The position numbers were made by a program, and so were the translations under genes. Under the pieces are notes generated by a model, which was not told where the DNA came from, made no database searches, and saw only the letters and a list, made by a program, of their open reading frames with translations. Of a DNA stretch of 64,000 nt, positions 1 to 43,500 are shown in pieces. Origin of the DNA: Aquila chrysaetos chrysaetos (lineage: Eukaryota; Chordata; Aves; Accipitriformes; Accipitridae); assembly GCF_900496995.4 (NCBI RefSeq), contig NC_044029.1, positions 15,438,001 to 15,502,000 on the forward strand, written 5' to 3'. Positions within the stretch are counted from its first letter, which is position 1, and each line of letters begins with the position of its first letter.

Positions 1-899
1 TCCAGAAAAACCACTGCATTTCATGAAACACTTCTCTCTTACAGTAATTGTAAAATTACTGAGTTTTACTGAAATTACTGAAATTTAATTTCATTAAATG
101 TCTCTCTGTTCTGTCACAGGAAGGTAAGTATCTTCTGTTCTGTAAGTCTGTATAATTTTACAATGCCTTTTTTCCTGTAAAAGAGCTAATTTTAAACTTC
201 AATGAATAAAACCTGAAAACATTCCCTATTCCCCCTCTTTTTATTTTCTGAATTATCTTTATTTCTACTACATCATACCAAGACGGGGGGGGGGGGGGGG
301 GGGGGGGGGGGGCGGAAATCAAGCTCCTCAAGTAGGAGCTTACCATGGATTACTGTAACAGCAAGGAAACTTTTATGATAGTCTGCAACATTCCTTATTG
401 TTCTTAAAAATAAAAAAATAAATTAAAAATCAGTAGTTAGGAGTGGGAGAGCACAAAAACATCTGAAGGATTAAAACTAATAAAAAGAGAAAACTAAAAA
501 GTGAGCATCATACAGAGTATAAAACCTATTGATAATGGAATTCAGGTACAGAATAATCTTTGGATACACCAACTCATCTGTAAGAACACTGTGCATGAGC
601 AGGGAAGTGACTATATAAGCTCTTAAATAATACTGAACTAGAAAGGAACTAAAACAACATTAGAACTGTTTGTACTGAAAGTCAGCAGGAATAATACCGA
701 GTCTAACGTATATTTAATTAAGGCACGTCAATCCTACAAAGAACTTGTCTACTAAAGCAGCAATGTTTGCTATTGTCCTGTTTATTAGATCTTTAAAAGT
801 ACAATAACCAGTAATTGCAGTATTTCTGATATCACTGTCCCATATGAGAAACAAAACATACAACTACCAAACACCGCTTAACTATGAGGCCTGATATAC
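1..899. other. NUP107 intron 15 (partial) with a 28-base poly-G tract
   Basis: AT-rich intronic sequence downstream of coding exon 15 on the transcribed strand. The only notable structure is an uninterrupted run of G on the plus strand. I see no further NUP107 exon here. Confidence 0.7.
285..312 (+). repeat. poly(dG)28 homopolymer
   Basis: Twenty-eight consecutive G on the plus strand, so C in the NUP107 pre-mRNA. It produces a spurious poly-proline reading frame on the minus strand. The length in the assembly may be imprecise. Confidence 0.95.
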
Positions 900-21290
<20,391 letters not shown>

Positions 21291-21420
21291 AGCGGCCTCC
21301 AGCCCGGCCCGGCACAGCCCGGCCTCAAGCGTTCCCGCCTCCGCCAGCGCCGGCCCGCGGCCCGGAAGGAGAAAGGCGAACTTCCGCCCGCGCAAGGCGA
21401 GGGGGCCGCAGCGCTGCGCA
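21291..21420 (-). other. NUP107: NUP107 5' UTR (approximate extent)
   Basis: GC-rich sequence directly upstream of the start codon within the CpG island and downstream of the NRF1 site. The transcription start cannot be fixed from sequence alone, so the upper bound is an inference. Confidence 0.5.
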
Positions 21421-21599
21421 TGCGCCGTTGCGGGACAGCGGGGAAGGCGGGACGGGCTGAGGCGAGCGGGGCCGTGGTGGCCGTGAGGGGCAAGGGTCTG
21501 CCCCGTCCTCCTCCTCCGCCCGGGCGGGAGCTGCCAGCCGCCAAAGGCTGCTCTCCTCCGTCAGTCCGCGGGATCCCGCATTAAGCGACAAAGCTTAAA

Positions 21600-24500
21600 A
21601 AAAAAAAACCCAAAAAAACCCCCAAAAAACCAGCCGCCAAAACGCCCTAATTTAAAAGTTTCAGGTGCTCTTGAGGTTATCTCGTTGCACGGAGAAGGGC
21701 ACGACGTGGTGTTTGTTTCTTTTCCTCTCCCGTTTCTCCCAGTGCAACTCGGACTACTGGCACCAACTTTTAAGAGGTAAAGTAGTAACCAGCGCGCAGG
21801 ATCACGCAACGTTACAAAACTGCCTCCCCCCCCCCCCCCCCCTGGATTTTGCATGCTTTTTAACTGTAGAAAAATACCGTTGCTGCTCTCTCAGCACAAA
21901 TGACTGTGCTGCTGACAATAGTTCATGGACTTGTGCTCTAGCACAAGGAAAACTGTCCAAACTGCATTTTTTAGCAGAGATGGGCAAGTGCTGAAAAGCA
22001 CTTGCCAAGTACTCAGGTGTATTTGGGGCTACAGCTACAAGGGGGTACTCTGAGCAAATTCAGCATTTAAATTCCTCATACAGAGGGATACATCTGGAAA
22101 CAGCTGCAAAAGGCAGCAGAACTGCAAGACGACAGCCTGAAGTCCCACAGCTTGCTTAAGATGCTGATAAAATGTCACAGCACCCAAGCTCGGTGTCTCA
22201 TTGAAGCTGCTGGAGAGCCTAACCTCAGGCGGCTTCACAAGAAACAGAAAGCCAAGAAGCCCGATGAAAATTGGGTATGCACAAACACAAGCAAGCAGAA
22301 GACCCTAGGAGAGTGGATTAGTCATTTGGGAGATGTAGTTTTGGATTTAAAAAAAAAAAAAAAAGTTGTCCTTCTATCACGTAGACTATCATGAAAGCAC
22401 AAGTGAAGGCAACAACCTTCATTACGGCAGAAAACGAAAAGAATGGTAAAAGAACCATTATATCCTAATTCAGTGCTACATATATAACAGAACTTACCTC
22501 TCAACACATCCTGAGAGAGCAGTGTGGCATTATTGTCCCTGTAGTGCAGCAGGAAGTTCAGAGTAATGCACAAATCAGTATCTGGTTCAATTCTTTGCCA
22601 ACAGCTCGCTCGGGCTAGCCCTTCCTCAGGGCACAAAGGTGCAAACAAATGAGAGATGTAATGAGGACAGAGAAAATGCTTCCTTTGTGTGCTGCCTCAA
22701 GTTTATTCAAAGCAATGACAGATGAGAACAAAGCAAAAGAAATAAGGCTGAAGAGAAATTAAGAGGGAAGCATGCATGCTTTAAAAAAAACCCAAACCAA
22801 CCTGTAAAAGAATATAAAAGATCGGGGCCCTTGAGAGAACTTGTCTTCGTATATACAGCCTCCAAGTGCAGGCTGGGGAAGCACCTTAGAGGCTTCAAGT
22901 TGGCTCCAGTAAGGGGACAAGGGGCAGGGCAACAGGGCAAAAACCTGGAGGTGTGGTTTCAGGCAGTATTTTTTGACTATCATCCCACTTCATATTTATC
23001 CACTGAGGGGGAAAGAGGGGGAAAAAAAAGGGAGAAAAAAAGAACTGAAAGTCTCATGCAAGCGTCTTACACTTCCAAGAAGCAGAAGGGAACACAAATT
23101 TTTCAGTCAGTGATATAAAGGACTCTGAATTTAAATTTTTAATTAAAAACTATAAATCCATCTTAAGTTTCACATATTTGTGTCAACACTGATCCTAACA
23201 GCAGCCACGCTGTCAGAATATCACGAGGGATAGTAATGCTCCATACTTAAGAGGCAGGACAAGCAAAGACAACTCGGCAGCTAGCACAAGTAACACAGAA
23301 ACATGGCATGCCTATCGCCAACACCTGAGGTTCCTCTGCTCCCTACTAGCGTTCTGTGAAGTTAGTGAGGTTTACAAGATGTTCTAGGTTAAAGTTCAGG
23401 ATAAATTCAGATTAAATTCAAATTAAAATTAAATAAGTAAACTAACTCAAAACTCCAACTACCCTTTAGAAAATACATTTAGACAGCTCACAAATCAAAT
23501 AAATTGCCCTAATGCATTGCTAAGCTGCATACATGACACATCTGCTTATATAAAATCGTAGTCTTAATTCAGAACTATCAAAAGCAGGAACACGACAAAG
23601 TTCTTGTGCAATGTCTGACAGCAGCACAACTGCATTCAGTACAAAGAAAACTGGAACCTACGCTATACCTTGTGTTTTTGTAAGAGAAGAAGAAAGCTCA
23701 TGTTTTAGCCCATCTTTTCTTAGTTGAAACACATTCCTGGAAGTGTATAATTTTTTCACTTTTAAAAAAAATTTAAATGTAAGGAAACTTTTTTTTTAAA
23801 CCAATCTCGAGAATTTAATTAAAAGTGTTTATGTGCTTGCTTAGTATTAAAATACCCGTGTTGACTCTCAAATTAATGTTTACTAGGGGTCTTACCCTAA
23901 ACAGATTGACTCCGATGCCTACTCCTATTGAGGAAGCTCAGCTAAACCCCCTTTTTTATTAAAAAGGAAAAAGAAAAGAGACAAATTTGTAACTGTCATT
24001 TTATTTGTGTCTGAAAATCATGACAGTGGTGCCAAAGGTCTTTGTTGTATTGGGCACGTTACAAGCAGTAAACCCTGCTTATGAGAGCAGGGATTTCACA
24101 TGTAGATTTTTGTACTTCATACAGGAGTGAAGTTACTGACTCCTCCCTGCTAGATTGAGTAGTATAAGGTAAAAATGCCACATAGTATGAAAAAGGAAAG
24201 CATAATGACGAAAGAGGAACTATAACTTCTATAATAATTTCACTCAGTATCCCAGATTGCAGAAACACCCCCTCCCTCCAAGTTTATGGCAGCCAAAAGA
24301 CATTACATGAATTAATTAGAAATTACAATGTCTTTCAAATGAAGTAGTTCACCCCAGCCACAACCTCAAAGAAAAAAAAAAATCCTGCTGGCAGTGAACT
24401 TTCTTAAAACGAAGCTGTAGAGCTTGTTGTTTGGCAGAACTAATATTTTTTTGAGGCTGAAATGAGTACAGTGGAATTATGAAGACATTTCTTCCTCCAT

Positions 24501-27500
24501 TCATAAATCTCTCTCTAAAGAACATCTCACCAAAACCAGGAAGCCACGCTCTCCTTAACAATTCAAAATTCTGAAAATAAATGGGTTTGGAGGTTATTTA
24601 AAAAAAAACAAAACCAAAAACCCCCAAATAACCCAAAACCCCAAACACAGAAAAAAGAAAAAAGAAGCAAAATCCGCATTTATCTGTTGTTTGAAGCCCA
24701 GATATTGCAACATTGAGAACAAAATCAAGACTACAAAAACAACTTTACTTTTAGTGCCAGACTAAGAATGTAAAGTTTGCAACAAATGTCAGTATCATTT
24801 GAGAGTTTACTTTACAGAACAGAGAAGTTAAATTAGGTTTTAAGAATCTTCAAGTTGTTCCTAAACCTTTCAAAGAAAAGCATAAGGTGCTCAAGACTCA
24901 GAAATAAGAACCTAATTTGATTAAGAGCTCTGCTACACACAACTGCATTTTGTTACATATTTGAGCAACTTTTTCTTTGCTTTTATTCTCCTTCCCATAC
25001 ACAGGCAAAAATAAAAGCTGTAAATTGAAGTATAGCCTAATGCTGTTGGGAGAGCAGTTTAAAATTGGACAAAAAGCTTTCTGTCTACACTGATGCTTGG
25101 CTGCATCTTCATACTGCAATTCAAAAAGTGCTATAGACAGCTGTATATAGACTACTATTTTTGACCGTTCACACCTAGAAATAACTTTCCATTGTTGATA
25201 TGTCTAAACTGAAGTCTATCTAGAACAAGTACAGTATTGTGGCAAAATTTCTCCCCCTCTAAGTTATTCCCCAAACTGGCAAAGATTAGAAAGCGTTGGA
25301 AAAAAACCCATCAAGTTTCATTCATCCATAGTTTCTTTAGAGCATTTTAAAAGAAGAAAATCCTCATCTTTAGTGTTCACCCATGAGGAAACAGCAACTC
25401 TATTTACACCAGAAAAGGAGAAAATGCACAGTTTAATCCAAATTCCAAACTCCTCCCACCTCCCATTTCTAGCATTGCAATATCAGTACATATTATGAAA
25501 CAAACTTAATATCTAATTCTACAATACTTTTCCAGAAGTTACGTTCTCTTATGTAGAAGAGCAGTAGTCTGAGCTTACAGTTCATTCATTTGGACATCTG
25601 AAAACATCTTGCAATATCTCAAAATATTCTTGTAAGTTAGGCAAGTAGACATTCATTTCACAGAATAATTTGAGAATGAAAAAGGGTATTAGGAACAAGG
25701 TAAGGTATAAGAAAAATTTATACTGCAAGGAAAGAGTCCTAACAGGAAGAGTGCAATTCCATTAAATAATACTTCTGTACTTCGGGACATAAACATTACT
25801 TTTTCCATAGAAAGCTCAGACATTTAAATACCAACATATACCAATTTCAGATCAGGGTGGAAATAAAGCAGTCACAACCTTTGTGTGCACGGTAAGCATA
25901 AGCTAACTTTACAAGCAGTAATACACGTGTATTAACACTGAATTTGGAAAATTACTGCGTTAGTTCTCAAAATATGAATTATGCATGTTTTCATCCAAAG
26001 CTTGAGAAGCGCTCTGTTTCTGTACAAGTAGTTCAAGCGTGAACTTCTTAAGCGTTGGTACACAAAGCAGTTATCCTGGAGATATGTAAAAGTTTGTTCA
26101 AAAATTTCAGCAGAGGATTCTTTTCTAGAATTGGTAACTGCTTACATAGTTCCAATTCCTGTGGGGAACTGGATGTTCACTTCCTCAGCGGGAACAGCTT
26201 CTTATGCCGCAGTTACTTAGATATGAAGAAAATTCTTTCATGTGTTTTTCCTTATGCTTCATCTCCATCACTTCCTCAGCATCATTTTGTCATGCATCTT
26301 CCCTTTAACAACCAGGGCACTGCTCCCTTGAAGGTTGCCTAAGTTTTCAAGGAGAAAAAACCTGGGGCTTAGGTATTACCTGGGTTATAATGTGTTGGCT
26401 TTACAAATCTGGCCTAAGTTCTAAATATAGGGGGGTGGGGGGCAGTGTATTTCATTTTTTTAGCACAGTCTTTAGATGGTAAAGTTAGAGTTTCTGAAAA
26501 TTTTACTTCCCTGGGGTTTGATCAAGCTGTCTACCTCTAATGCTGAGGAACTGTACATTTACTATTCTACAAAGCAGCCAAGAATGCTTCAGTAGAGAGC
26601 TTTCAGGACAAAGCCTGATGTTCCCTGTAATCGGTACTCTTTGGCTGGACACTGAGACTAGACCAGGTCCCCCCTCTCTGATGTTATCAAAGAATTTTCT
26701 CTCCCTCCCACCCAATGCCATCTCTACAGCTGCCTGAAAAAGAAACACATTACAAAGAAGACTGATAAAAGGACAACTGGGACATAAAAATGTTATAAGA
26801 CCTGAATAAGCAGAGGTTGAAAATGAAGGGAGGAAAAATACTGATTAGCTCATCAAGGAGGAAGGTACCTAGTGGAAAAAAAGAACTAGAGCATCCAGTG
26901 CTCCAGTCTCATCTACTCTGGGGACCAATCAGGATGCAGGGAGTACCAAAAGAGATATTTATGGGGATCATCAACCACATGTTCTGGTTTCTAACGATAA
27001 ATGAAAAGAAATTTCAGTCTTAACTCTGACTCTGCACAGTGAAAGAGTATATTACCTCCATTAAACAATGGTGATGACTGATGAAATTACCAGCAGGAAG
27101 GATCAGCTGGGCTCCTTAATTTACTTTGGGCAACGTAAACTATCTCAAAGCTTACCGGTATTAGCTAACTTAATCTGATTGAATTTGCAGCAATTGATTA
27201 GAACAAGCTCTGATAATTCTGTGCCAGAGAAACAAGAGGTACCAAGTATTTGGGTGTGACATTAATTTTCAGCAGCACAGCCAAGATCAGGAAATCATCC
27301 ACAGTCCACACATTCCACTTCACAGTCCAACAGTGTTAACAGATATTTAAAAGTCTGCAAAACTCTACACTCAGTACTGCAAGAAAGAATGCTTTTCTGC
27401 AGATTTCCTTGAAACCAAACAAATATGGTTTAATCATGCAGAAAAATCTTATTTTCTCCCAAGAGGATTTTTTTTTTTTTTTTAAGCTACACTAAGTCAA

Positions 27501-27890
27501 TTTTAACAATGAATTCTTCCTGGAAAGAAGGAAAATAGCAGGCAACATATTTTCAAGTTCCCAAAACAGCCACTGATAGCCTAACCTTTGAAGACAGATA
27601 TTTTTCTGTTATGCTCTCTCTTACATTAGAACTTGGAATATTGTAAGTCCAAAACTGTAAGTGGAATTTCATTCAGTCAGAAATTCATCCACCCTAGCAC
27701 ATGGGATGCTATTAGAAGAAGTATCTACGGCACGTATTTGTCAGAAGACAAAGTCATAATGGTTCCTTTTCGTCCTAAGATGTATGAATCTGCACTGTGC
27801 AAGAGATTTAAAATCAATTATTTACTAGCACTACTAAAACACAAAACATTCAAGTAGTATATAACTGTAATGCAAGCCCTTGCATGGCAA
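21600..27890. other. intergenic region between the RAP1B 3' end and the NUP107 promoter
   Basis: About 6.3 kb, mostly AT-rich, with homopolymers: C17 at 21826-21842, an A run near 22350 and a T run near 27468-27483. A G-rich patch lies near 26427-26442. No coding gene, RNA gene or recognisable repeat family is supported. It is the likely zone for RAP1B termination and NUP107 distal promoter elements. Confidence 0.55.
21826..21842 (+). repeat. poly(dC)17 homopolymer
   Basis: Seventeen consecutive C on the plus strand, about 0.4 kb upstream of the NUP107 promoter core. Confidence 0.95.
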
Positions 27891-27896
27891 TCCAAA

Positions 27897-27902
27897 TTTA
27901 TT
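27897..27902 (-). terminator. RAP1B: candidate distal RAP1B poly(A) signal AATAAA
   Basis: TTTATT on the plus strand, about 1.2 kb after the terminal-exon acceptor. Confidence 0.4.
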
Positions 27903-28744
27903 GAACTACTGATGCTAAGTCATACAAAATTGCACCACTTTAATTAAGGCTTTTAGTTTACATTTGGCCACCTCAAAGCAGTTGTAACATTAGGTTGGTC
28001 AATTTAAATACTGTGGCTCCCTGTTGGATATACACACAATCTTTACACCCAAACGTTAATGCATACAAAGCAACAAGGCATTGTTAAATAAATCAGCAAA
28101 AGTTAATTACTGCAACTTAGGCCCTGTGACCAATTACACATGATTAAAATTACTTCCCACATTCACATCCACAGTACTCTTCCACCATTTAACATCTCAA
28201 CCAAAACGTTACACATGTAAAACAATCACTAACAGGCAAAAGTACTAAACCTGTATATTTGGTATTGCAAATACACTTAATGCATGAGCAAGCAAGGGAA
28301 TTCACAGTGAGAATCTACAGCTGCAGAAGCCCGAAAATGATTTACAAAAAATTGTTAAATCATTAAAAAATCGTTTTAAAATATACACTTCTTGTTGTAG
28401 ACCCCCACTGTACACACAACTATAAACATTGTTCCCTATGTAAACAAGGAAAAGGAAACATACAATAAAAGGTTGAAAAGTCTGGACATTTCCTTCCCAA
28501 CAGATATTAAAGGCCATGTCTTTAGTCAGACGTTATACTGAAAGGACTCTTAAAGACTAGATCACTGTCTCCACAGGTTTTTCCTAAAATTAAAAAACTA
28601 TATAGCTGTTGTGTTAATCAAAGCGCTTTTGTACAATACGATGATGATGATCCTGTATTTCTTTAAAAAAGTTACAATAAGCTACAAATACCGATGAAGC
28701 AAAGTTATCTGGAGTAGTCTATATAGGAGCTCTTTGGACTTTCT

Positions 28745-28750
28745 TTTATT
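28745..28750 (-). terminator. RAP1B: candidate proximal RAP1B poly(A) signal AATAAA
   Basis: TTTATT on the plus strand, within the terminal exon about 355 nt after its acceptor. Confidence 0.4.
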
Positions 28751-29105
28751 ATGCTAAAATAGTGGTGCTTTTAGGATTTACATTATTGTACTCTCCAATA
28801 GAAAGTGGGGATTGTTGAAGTATACAGTACACAGTTTTCATACATGTACAACATTGGTGGATGAACAATGTCTCTTATCAGTAATACTGGATGTAGGCTC
28901 TGGTTTTACCAGTTGCATACACTTAGAATATTTATAAGTAAAAATCTCTCATGACACTGGAAAGTGATTAGAATGTGCAAACTGATGTAGTAGCTTTCAT
29001 CCATTTCTTAAAGGGTACCACCACAGGAAAGTCCATTTAAGATGTTGGTAGGTTTAATAAAGTTGGAATGCTGGCACTGTTGAATTGGGCAACAGTTCTT
29101 CAGAC

Positions 29106-30558
29106 CTGTAACAACAAAACAAGAGGTTCGCATTAGTAACAATTATTTGTCATTGCTCTTTAAGTTAAAACAACTAAAGCAGGAACTAGGAAAGTTCTTA
29201 GCAAACAGACTTAGAAAACAACCTTATCACTTCTCCTCTACTAGTATAATTTCTACTATACACATACAAATAACAGACTGTCTCAATTAGTAAAACTGAT
29301 TTGGGATACATATGGCAATCCAAGCTGAACTGTGGTAGTAGTATTTGATGGGTGGGACTAGTTTTGCTTACAGTATGACAGTTCCAGTGGCTTTAAAAAC
29401 AAACACACATTTGGAGGATCAAAGCTCCTGAACCAAAAGCCCTGTTAAGGAAATGGGGCAGCCATTTCTGCCATCCTCAGTTAATGCTTTTGGAACCCTC
29501 TCAGGTTTACTTTGAACTGGTTCAAGTTGTTCAAGTTAAGTAAGTTTTAATATTGATACCAAAAAGAGTTAAACATGCCACTATCTGAATATTAATAAAA
29601 GCCTGCAATTTATGACAGTGAAATGTCCTACCGGGATCCTCCAGTATATCAAATAGGTCTATCGGATGACAAAATAATGGATCATAGCACTGAAGCAAAC
29701 GAACCACCATATGTCCAGTAAAATTGAAGGGAATCGAGATGAACAGGCAACTTGCATGATGTCAGGTCAATCAAGAGAGACCTCTGCCCATACTAAGGCC
29801 TGGAGGTGGAAAGAAGGAAACAACCTGCCCAAGAACAAGTTGCAGAAGAAAATTCATGCCTGCTGACTAACTTCTGAAAAGGCTTGCTTAAAGAGCAGGC
29901 TGGAGCTTGCTTGAGCCTTCAGCAGCATTCTTAAAGCATGGATTTAGTCATGTAGAACATTAGCCAACTGCCAACGAGCAAGAAATTGATCTAGTCACCA
30001 ATAGCTCAAGGTCAAATATTTGGAGTGTTACAATGATCACTTCACCATTCTCTTCCAAAGGTACTCATTACAATGCAGCCTATAAAATATCCATATAGTC
30101 CAAAGAAAGCAAGCTAAATTCCTATGGCATCATGCAAATATATCCAGGAGTTCAAAGCAGGAAGTGACATTTTAACATGCAAACTGCAATATTTTACAGT
30201 GTGCATTCCTGATAATTGAGCTCTTGCAGGATATTCTAATCAGCCTTTAAAAAAGAAAACCCTGTTTCCAAAAGCTAAGTTTTTGAAGTATCAGAATGAA
30301 CATTGTTAATTTGAGCTCTACCAACACCTTAAAGCTTGAAAAAAATTTGATACTAGCATGAACAGTGTATCTTGCATATATTTGCAGTTCTGACTTTGGA
30401 ATGGCAAAATAAAGACCATAAAAATCTCTATGATAATGTAAATCAAGAGTTTTCAATGCTGTTCTGCATCAACAGCTACCACAGTTTAGGGTTTTTTGTC
30501 ATTGTTGTTTTGTTTGTTTTTAATAGCCATAATACACAGAAAATTTTAAAAGGTTTAC
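29106..30558 (-). other. RAP1B: RAP1B 3' UTR intron
   Basis: GTAAAC donor at the right and TTACAG acceptor at the left; 1.45 kb of AT-rich sequence with no other feature seen. Confidence 0.7.
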
Positions 30559-30587
30559 CTGGCTCAGAGCTACAGTACAGCTATGTA
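30559..30587 (-). other. RAP1B: RAP1B 3' UTR, first part (29 nt before a 3' UTR intron)
   Basis: Downstream of the stop the sequence reads TGAGCCAG|GTAAACC on the minus strand, a good donor. The matching acceptor GTTGTTACAG is at 29106-29115. An intron of about 1.45 kb therefore interrupts the 3' UTR, which agrees with the eight-exon layout I recall for mammalian RAP1B. Confidence 0.75.
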
Positions 30588-40493
<9,906 letters not shown>

Positions 40494-40521
40494 GATGCAA
40501 GAGATAAATCACCCTCAATAC
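40494..40521 (-). other. RAP1B: RAP1B 5' UTR portion of the start-codon exon
   Basis: Twenty-eight nt, G-T-A-T-T-G-A-G-G-G-T-G and onward, between the acceptor TGTTTTTAG and the ATG. No upstream ATG is seen within it. Confidence 0.85.
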
Positions 40522-43500
40522 CTAAAAACACACAATAAGTTATTCACCATTTTGATCAACAGGTCAACTATTTTAGCATTACTACATCCACTGTAAGATT
40601 GCATACATAACAAGACATGAACAGTTAAATATTGGTATCAACTGATAAATACAGGAGATACACTATTATAACTAGGCATAACCTAAGCAGGATGTCACTT
40701 TGATTATTACACAATATGGAAACTATAGACGGTTATTCAAGACACAGTAACTGCTAAACAATGCTACTTTTTCATCTTGCACAAATGAAGCGCCTCCAAT
40801 GTTTTCTCATTACCAGGATTTTAACACTTAAAGAAGAACGATTGCTCATGTGTTATCTAGCCTAATTTCATAATCAAGATAGTACAGACTTGGAAAGTTT
40901 TTAAAATGGAGATTTTTATATCCCATGAAACAGTAATTTAGAGAAAAGGCAAGAACAGATTAAGACTCTGTAATAAAGACCTCAGTATCATGATCCTGCC
41001 AAAATATCACAGGTGTTTCAAAGAAAGCACACAAGTATCTGGAAGAACTGCTCACACCCATGTGCACTTATCACTTCCACAGAGGCCTCTGAATGGATTA
41101 ATCTCCTTTATTTACAGCAAGGAAGAATCAGGCATAGAAATTAATTTACTCCAATTGATAGGCCAATTACTTGGACTACAGCATACCAACCAGTGAGGTG
41201 TGTTCATCTCATAACATTTTCCAGAAACTGACAAAAATCCCTTCTAGTTATAGCTATAGTCACAGCAAGCATTAAGGTATTTCACAGGTTTCTCAAGATC
41301 TTCCATTCACTCACAAGAAGTTGCTTCCACTATGTATTTTGCAACAACAGACCAAAACCAACATTCCCAAGAGCCACACAGGTGCCTAAAGAGCTTGCAG
41401 TTTTACAACCACAACATTCACTGTATTGAATAGGTTTATCAGGTAAACAGCTGTAATGTTTGTTGGCTATGGTACTGATACAGTAATTCTAAAAACATGT
41501 TTCTTAAATGTCACAGCTGCTACATCCTTTCCTCATCCATCCCGCCAACTTATTTCCTATCACACAAGTTTTTGTAATTTCATATATATATACACACACA
41601 TATACACATGTAAATTATTTTCTTCATATGAACTGACATGCATGAAATGTCTCCAGTCTCCTCTGAAGAACTGAAAGCATCATCATGCTGACAAAACAAA
41701 AAAACCAACAAAAAAACCCAACCCACCAACAACAACCAAAACCAGAATGGGAAACTTCTTTAGGCAACAGCACCTCTTTATTTCTGTTGTCATTTCCTTG
41801 AAATAACATCCAAAGTTTTTATCTACTGACCCAAAGTTTGATCTAGATGCAGAAAGTACAACCATGACACCACAATCCAGTTCACTAAGCAGGGTTTGAC
41901 AGAAGGGCTTGGTTAACTTTTTTTAATACAGTGGCCATTTTCAAACTATCAACTCTTAATGCAGCTACAATAAAATGCTGCAAACCATCAGATATAGTAC
42001 TTCCACTACCTCATTATTCAGTATTTCTGTATGGGAGAACAGTAAACCCTGATATAGTAAAGCTAACAGTTACTACTGATAAGAAACAATTATCCAAGAG
42101 GAGATAGCATGCATTTTCTCATTCTGAAACACTTAAATGCTAAACAACGAATCACAGAGGCTTGTATAAGAAAATTAAAACAACCTCTTCCCAGCAAACA
42201 AACATTCCTCAAAAAGAACAGCAGGATCCCAGAAGTCTGTTTTCAAAAAAATCCCTTCTTAAGTCTGAAAGTTGATTAATGTTTTGCTAGATATCTAACC
42301 ACAGTTATAATGACTGTAGTTTCATGAATAACTGGAGGCAACTAAAATATTCTTTTGAGACCATTCCTCTCCTACAAGCTGGATCTGTTCCCCTGTTCCA
42401 AACTAGCTAGTGTGGCTGCCTGCAGCAGTCTGCCAGATCTGCTTGCTCATCTGTGTTGAAAACTGACCCAGCAAAACCAAAACAAGGCCACGGATTTTGG
42501 GACATGTCTTTGGGTCATACTGCTTAAGAAAACACACCTCTTACAGTCCTGCTAGCAACTGAGCTAATAGGACTGTTACTGCTGACCTGGGAAGAAGGTT
42601 TCAATTCCTTTCCTGCAGGGGCTCCAGCACTTACCAGATTGAGTTACCTGTTTTCTCCCCTCTCTGCCCCCGCAGAAAGATGAAACCCACCCCACCTGAT
42701 GAATAATTTGGGGGTTGGGAGCAAGGGCAAGTGCAGGGAATCCAACACAGGTGCTTGTACAAGGTAAGCAGCAGAAGTAAGGTAAGAAAGACCCTTCTCA
42801 TCAGCAGTAATCTCACAGCATCTCCGGAGTCACACCATCTGTTAGGCATTTAGCACAAAAGGCTAAGATGATTTACATAGAAATTAGAGCACCTCCATGT
42901 TAGCGCCCATCTTTGCCATAGCTGATTAACTCCACATTGTCAGAAAACTGAGAAATCAAGAGGCCAGGTCCTATTTAATTTTATTCTTGCAAACATAATG
43001 AGCAATCTTTCAACTTAGTGAAACTGTTTCTTGCACCTTAAGAAAGCAAAAGGAACACAAGGAGAAAACCGTAAGGAAATAATTGACCTGATGTCCAGCA
43101 AAGCAGGTCTCTCCACAGGCTTCTGTTACCAGTAACTTTTGAGACTCTTCAGTGATTTTCACACTTAATAGAACATCTACTCACTCCTGACTTTAAAAAC
43201 TACAGTTCTTTCACTAGATAAAGTTTTTGCAAACATGGACCACCAGAACCGTTCACACCACAAGCTTAATCTTTTTGGCACCACTGTAAATGTTCAGTTA
43301 GATCCACAAGCCTGTACGTTGTCCAGCCCTTCCACAAACAATGAAGGACTGTCTCTAATGGTACTGAAATGCACCTTTCAAACTCATGAAAAGTTAAGCC
43401 TATAACTACATTACCTGTCATTTCTTTAAAACAAACATTCAGTTATGCCTGTATTTTTGGCAAGGTGTCACTAGAATGACATAAACATAGTGGGTGTAGG

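Larger units (their letters stand above)
27880..29105 (-). other. RAP1B: RAP1B terminal exon, 3' UTR (3' end approximate)
   Basis: Starts after the acceptor GTTGTTACAG with GTCTGAAGAACTGTTGCC. On the minus strand, candidate poly(A) signals AATAAA lie at 28745-28750 (a short UTR of about 0.4 kb) and at 27897-27902 (a long UTR of about 1.2 kb). Which one is used cannot be told from sequence. Confidence 0.6.

Noticed and set aside
158-346. Poly-proline peptide on the minus strand
   Set aside because: Product of the G28 homopolymer within a NUP107 intron.
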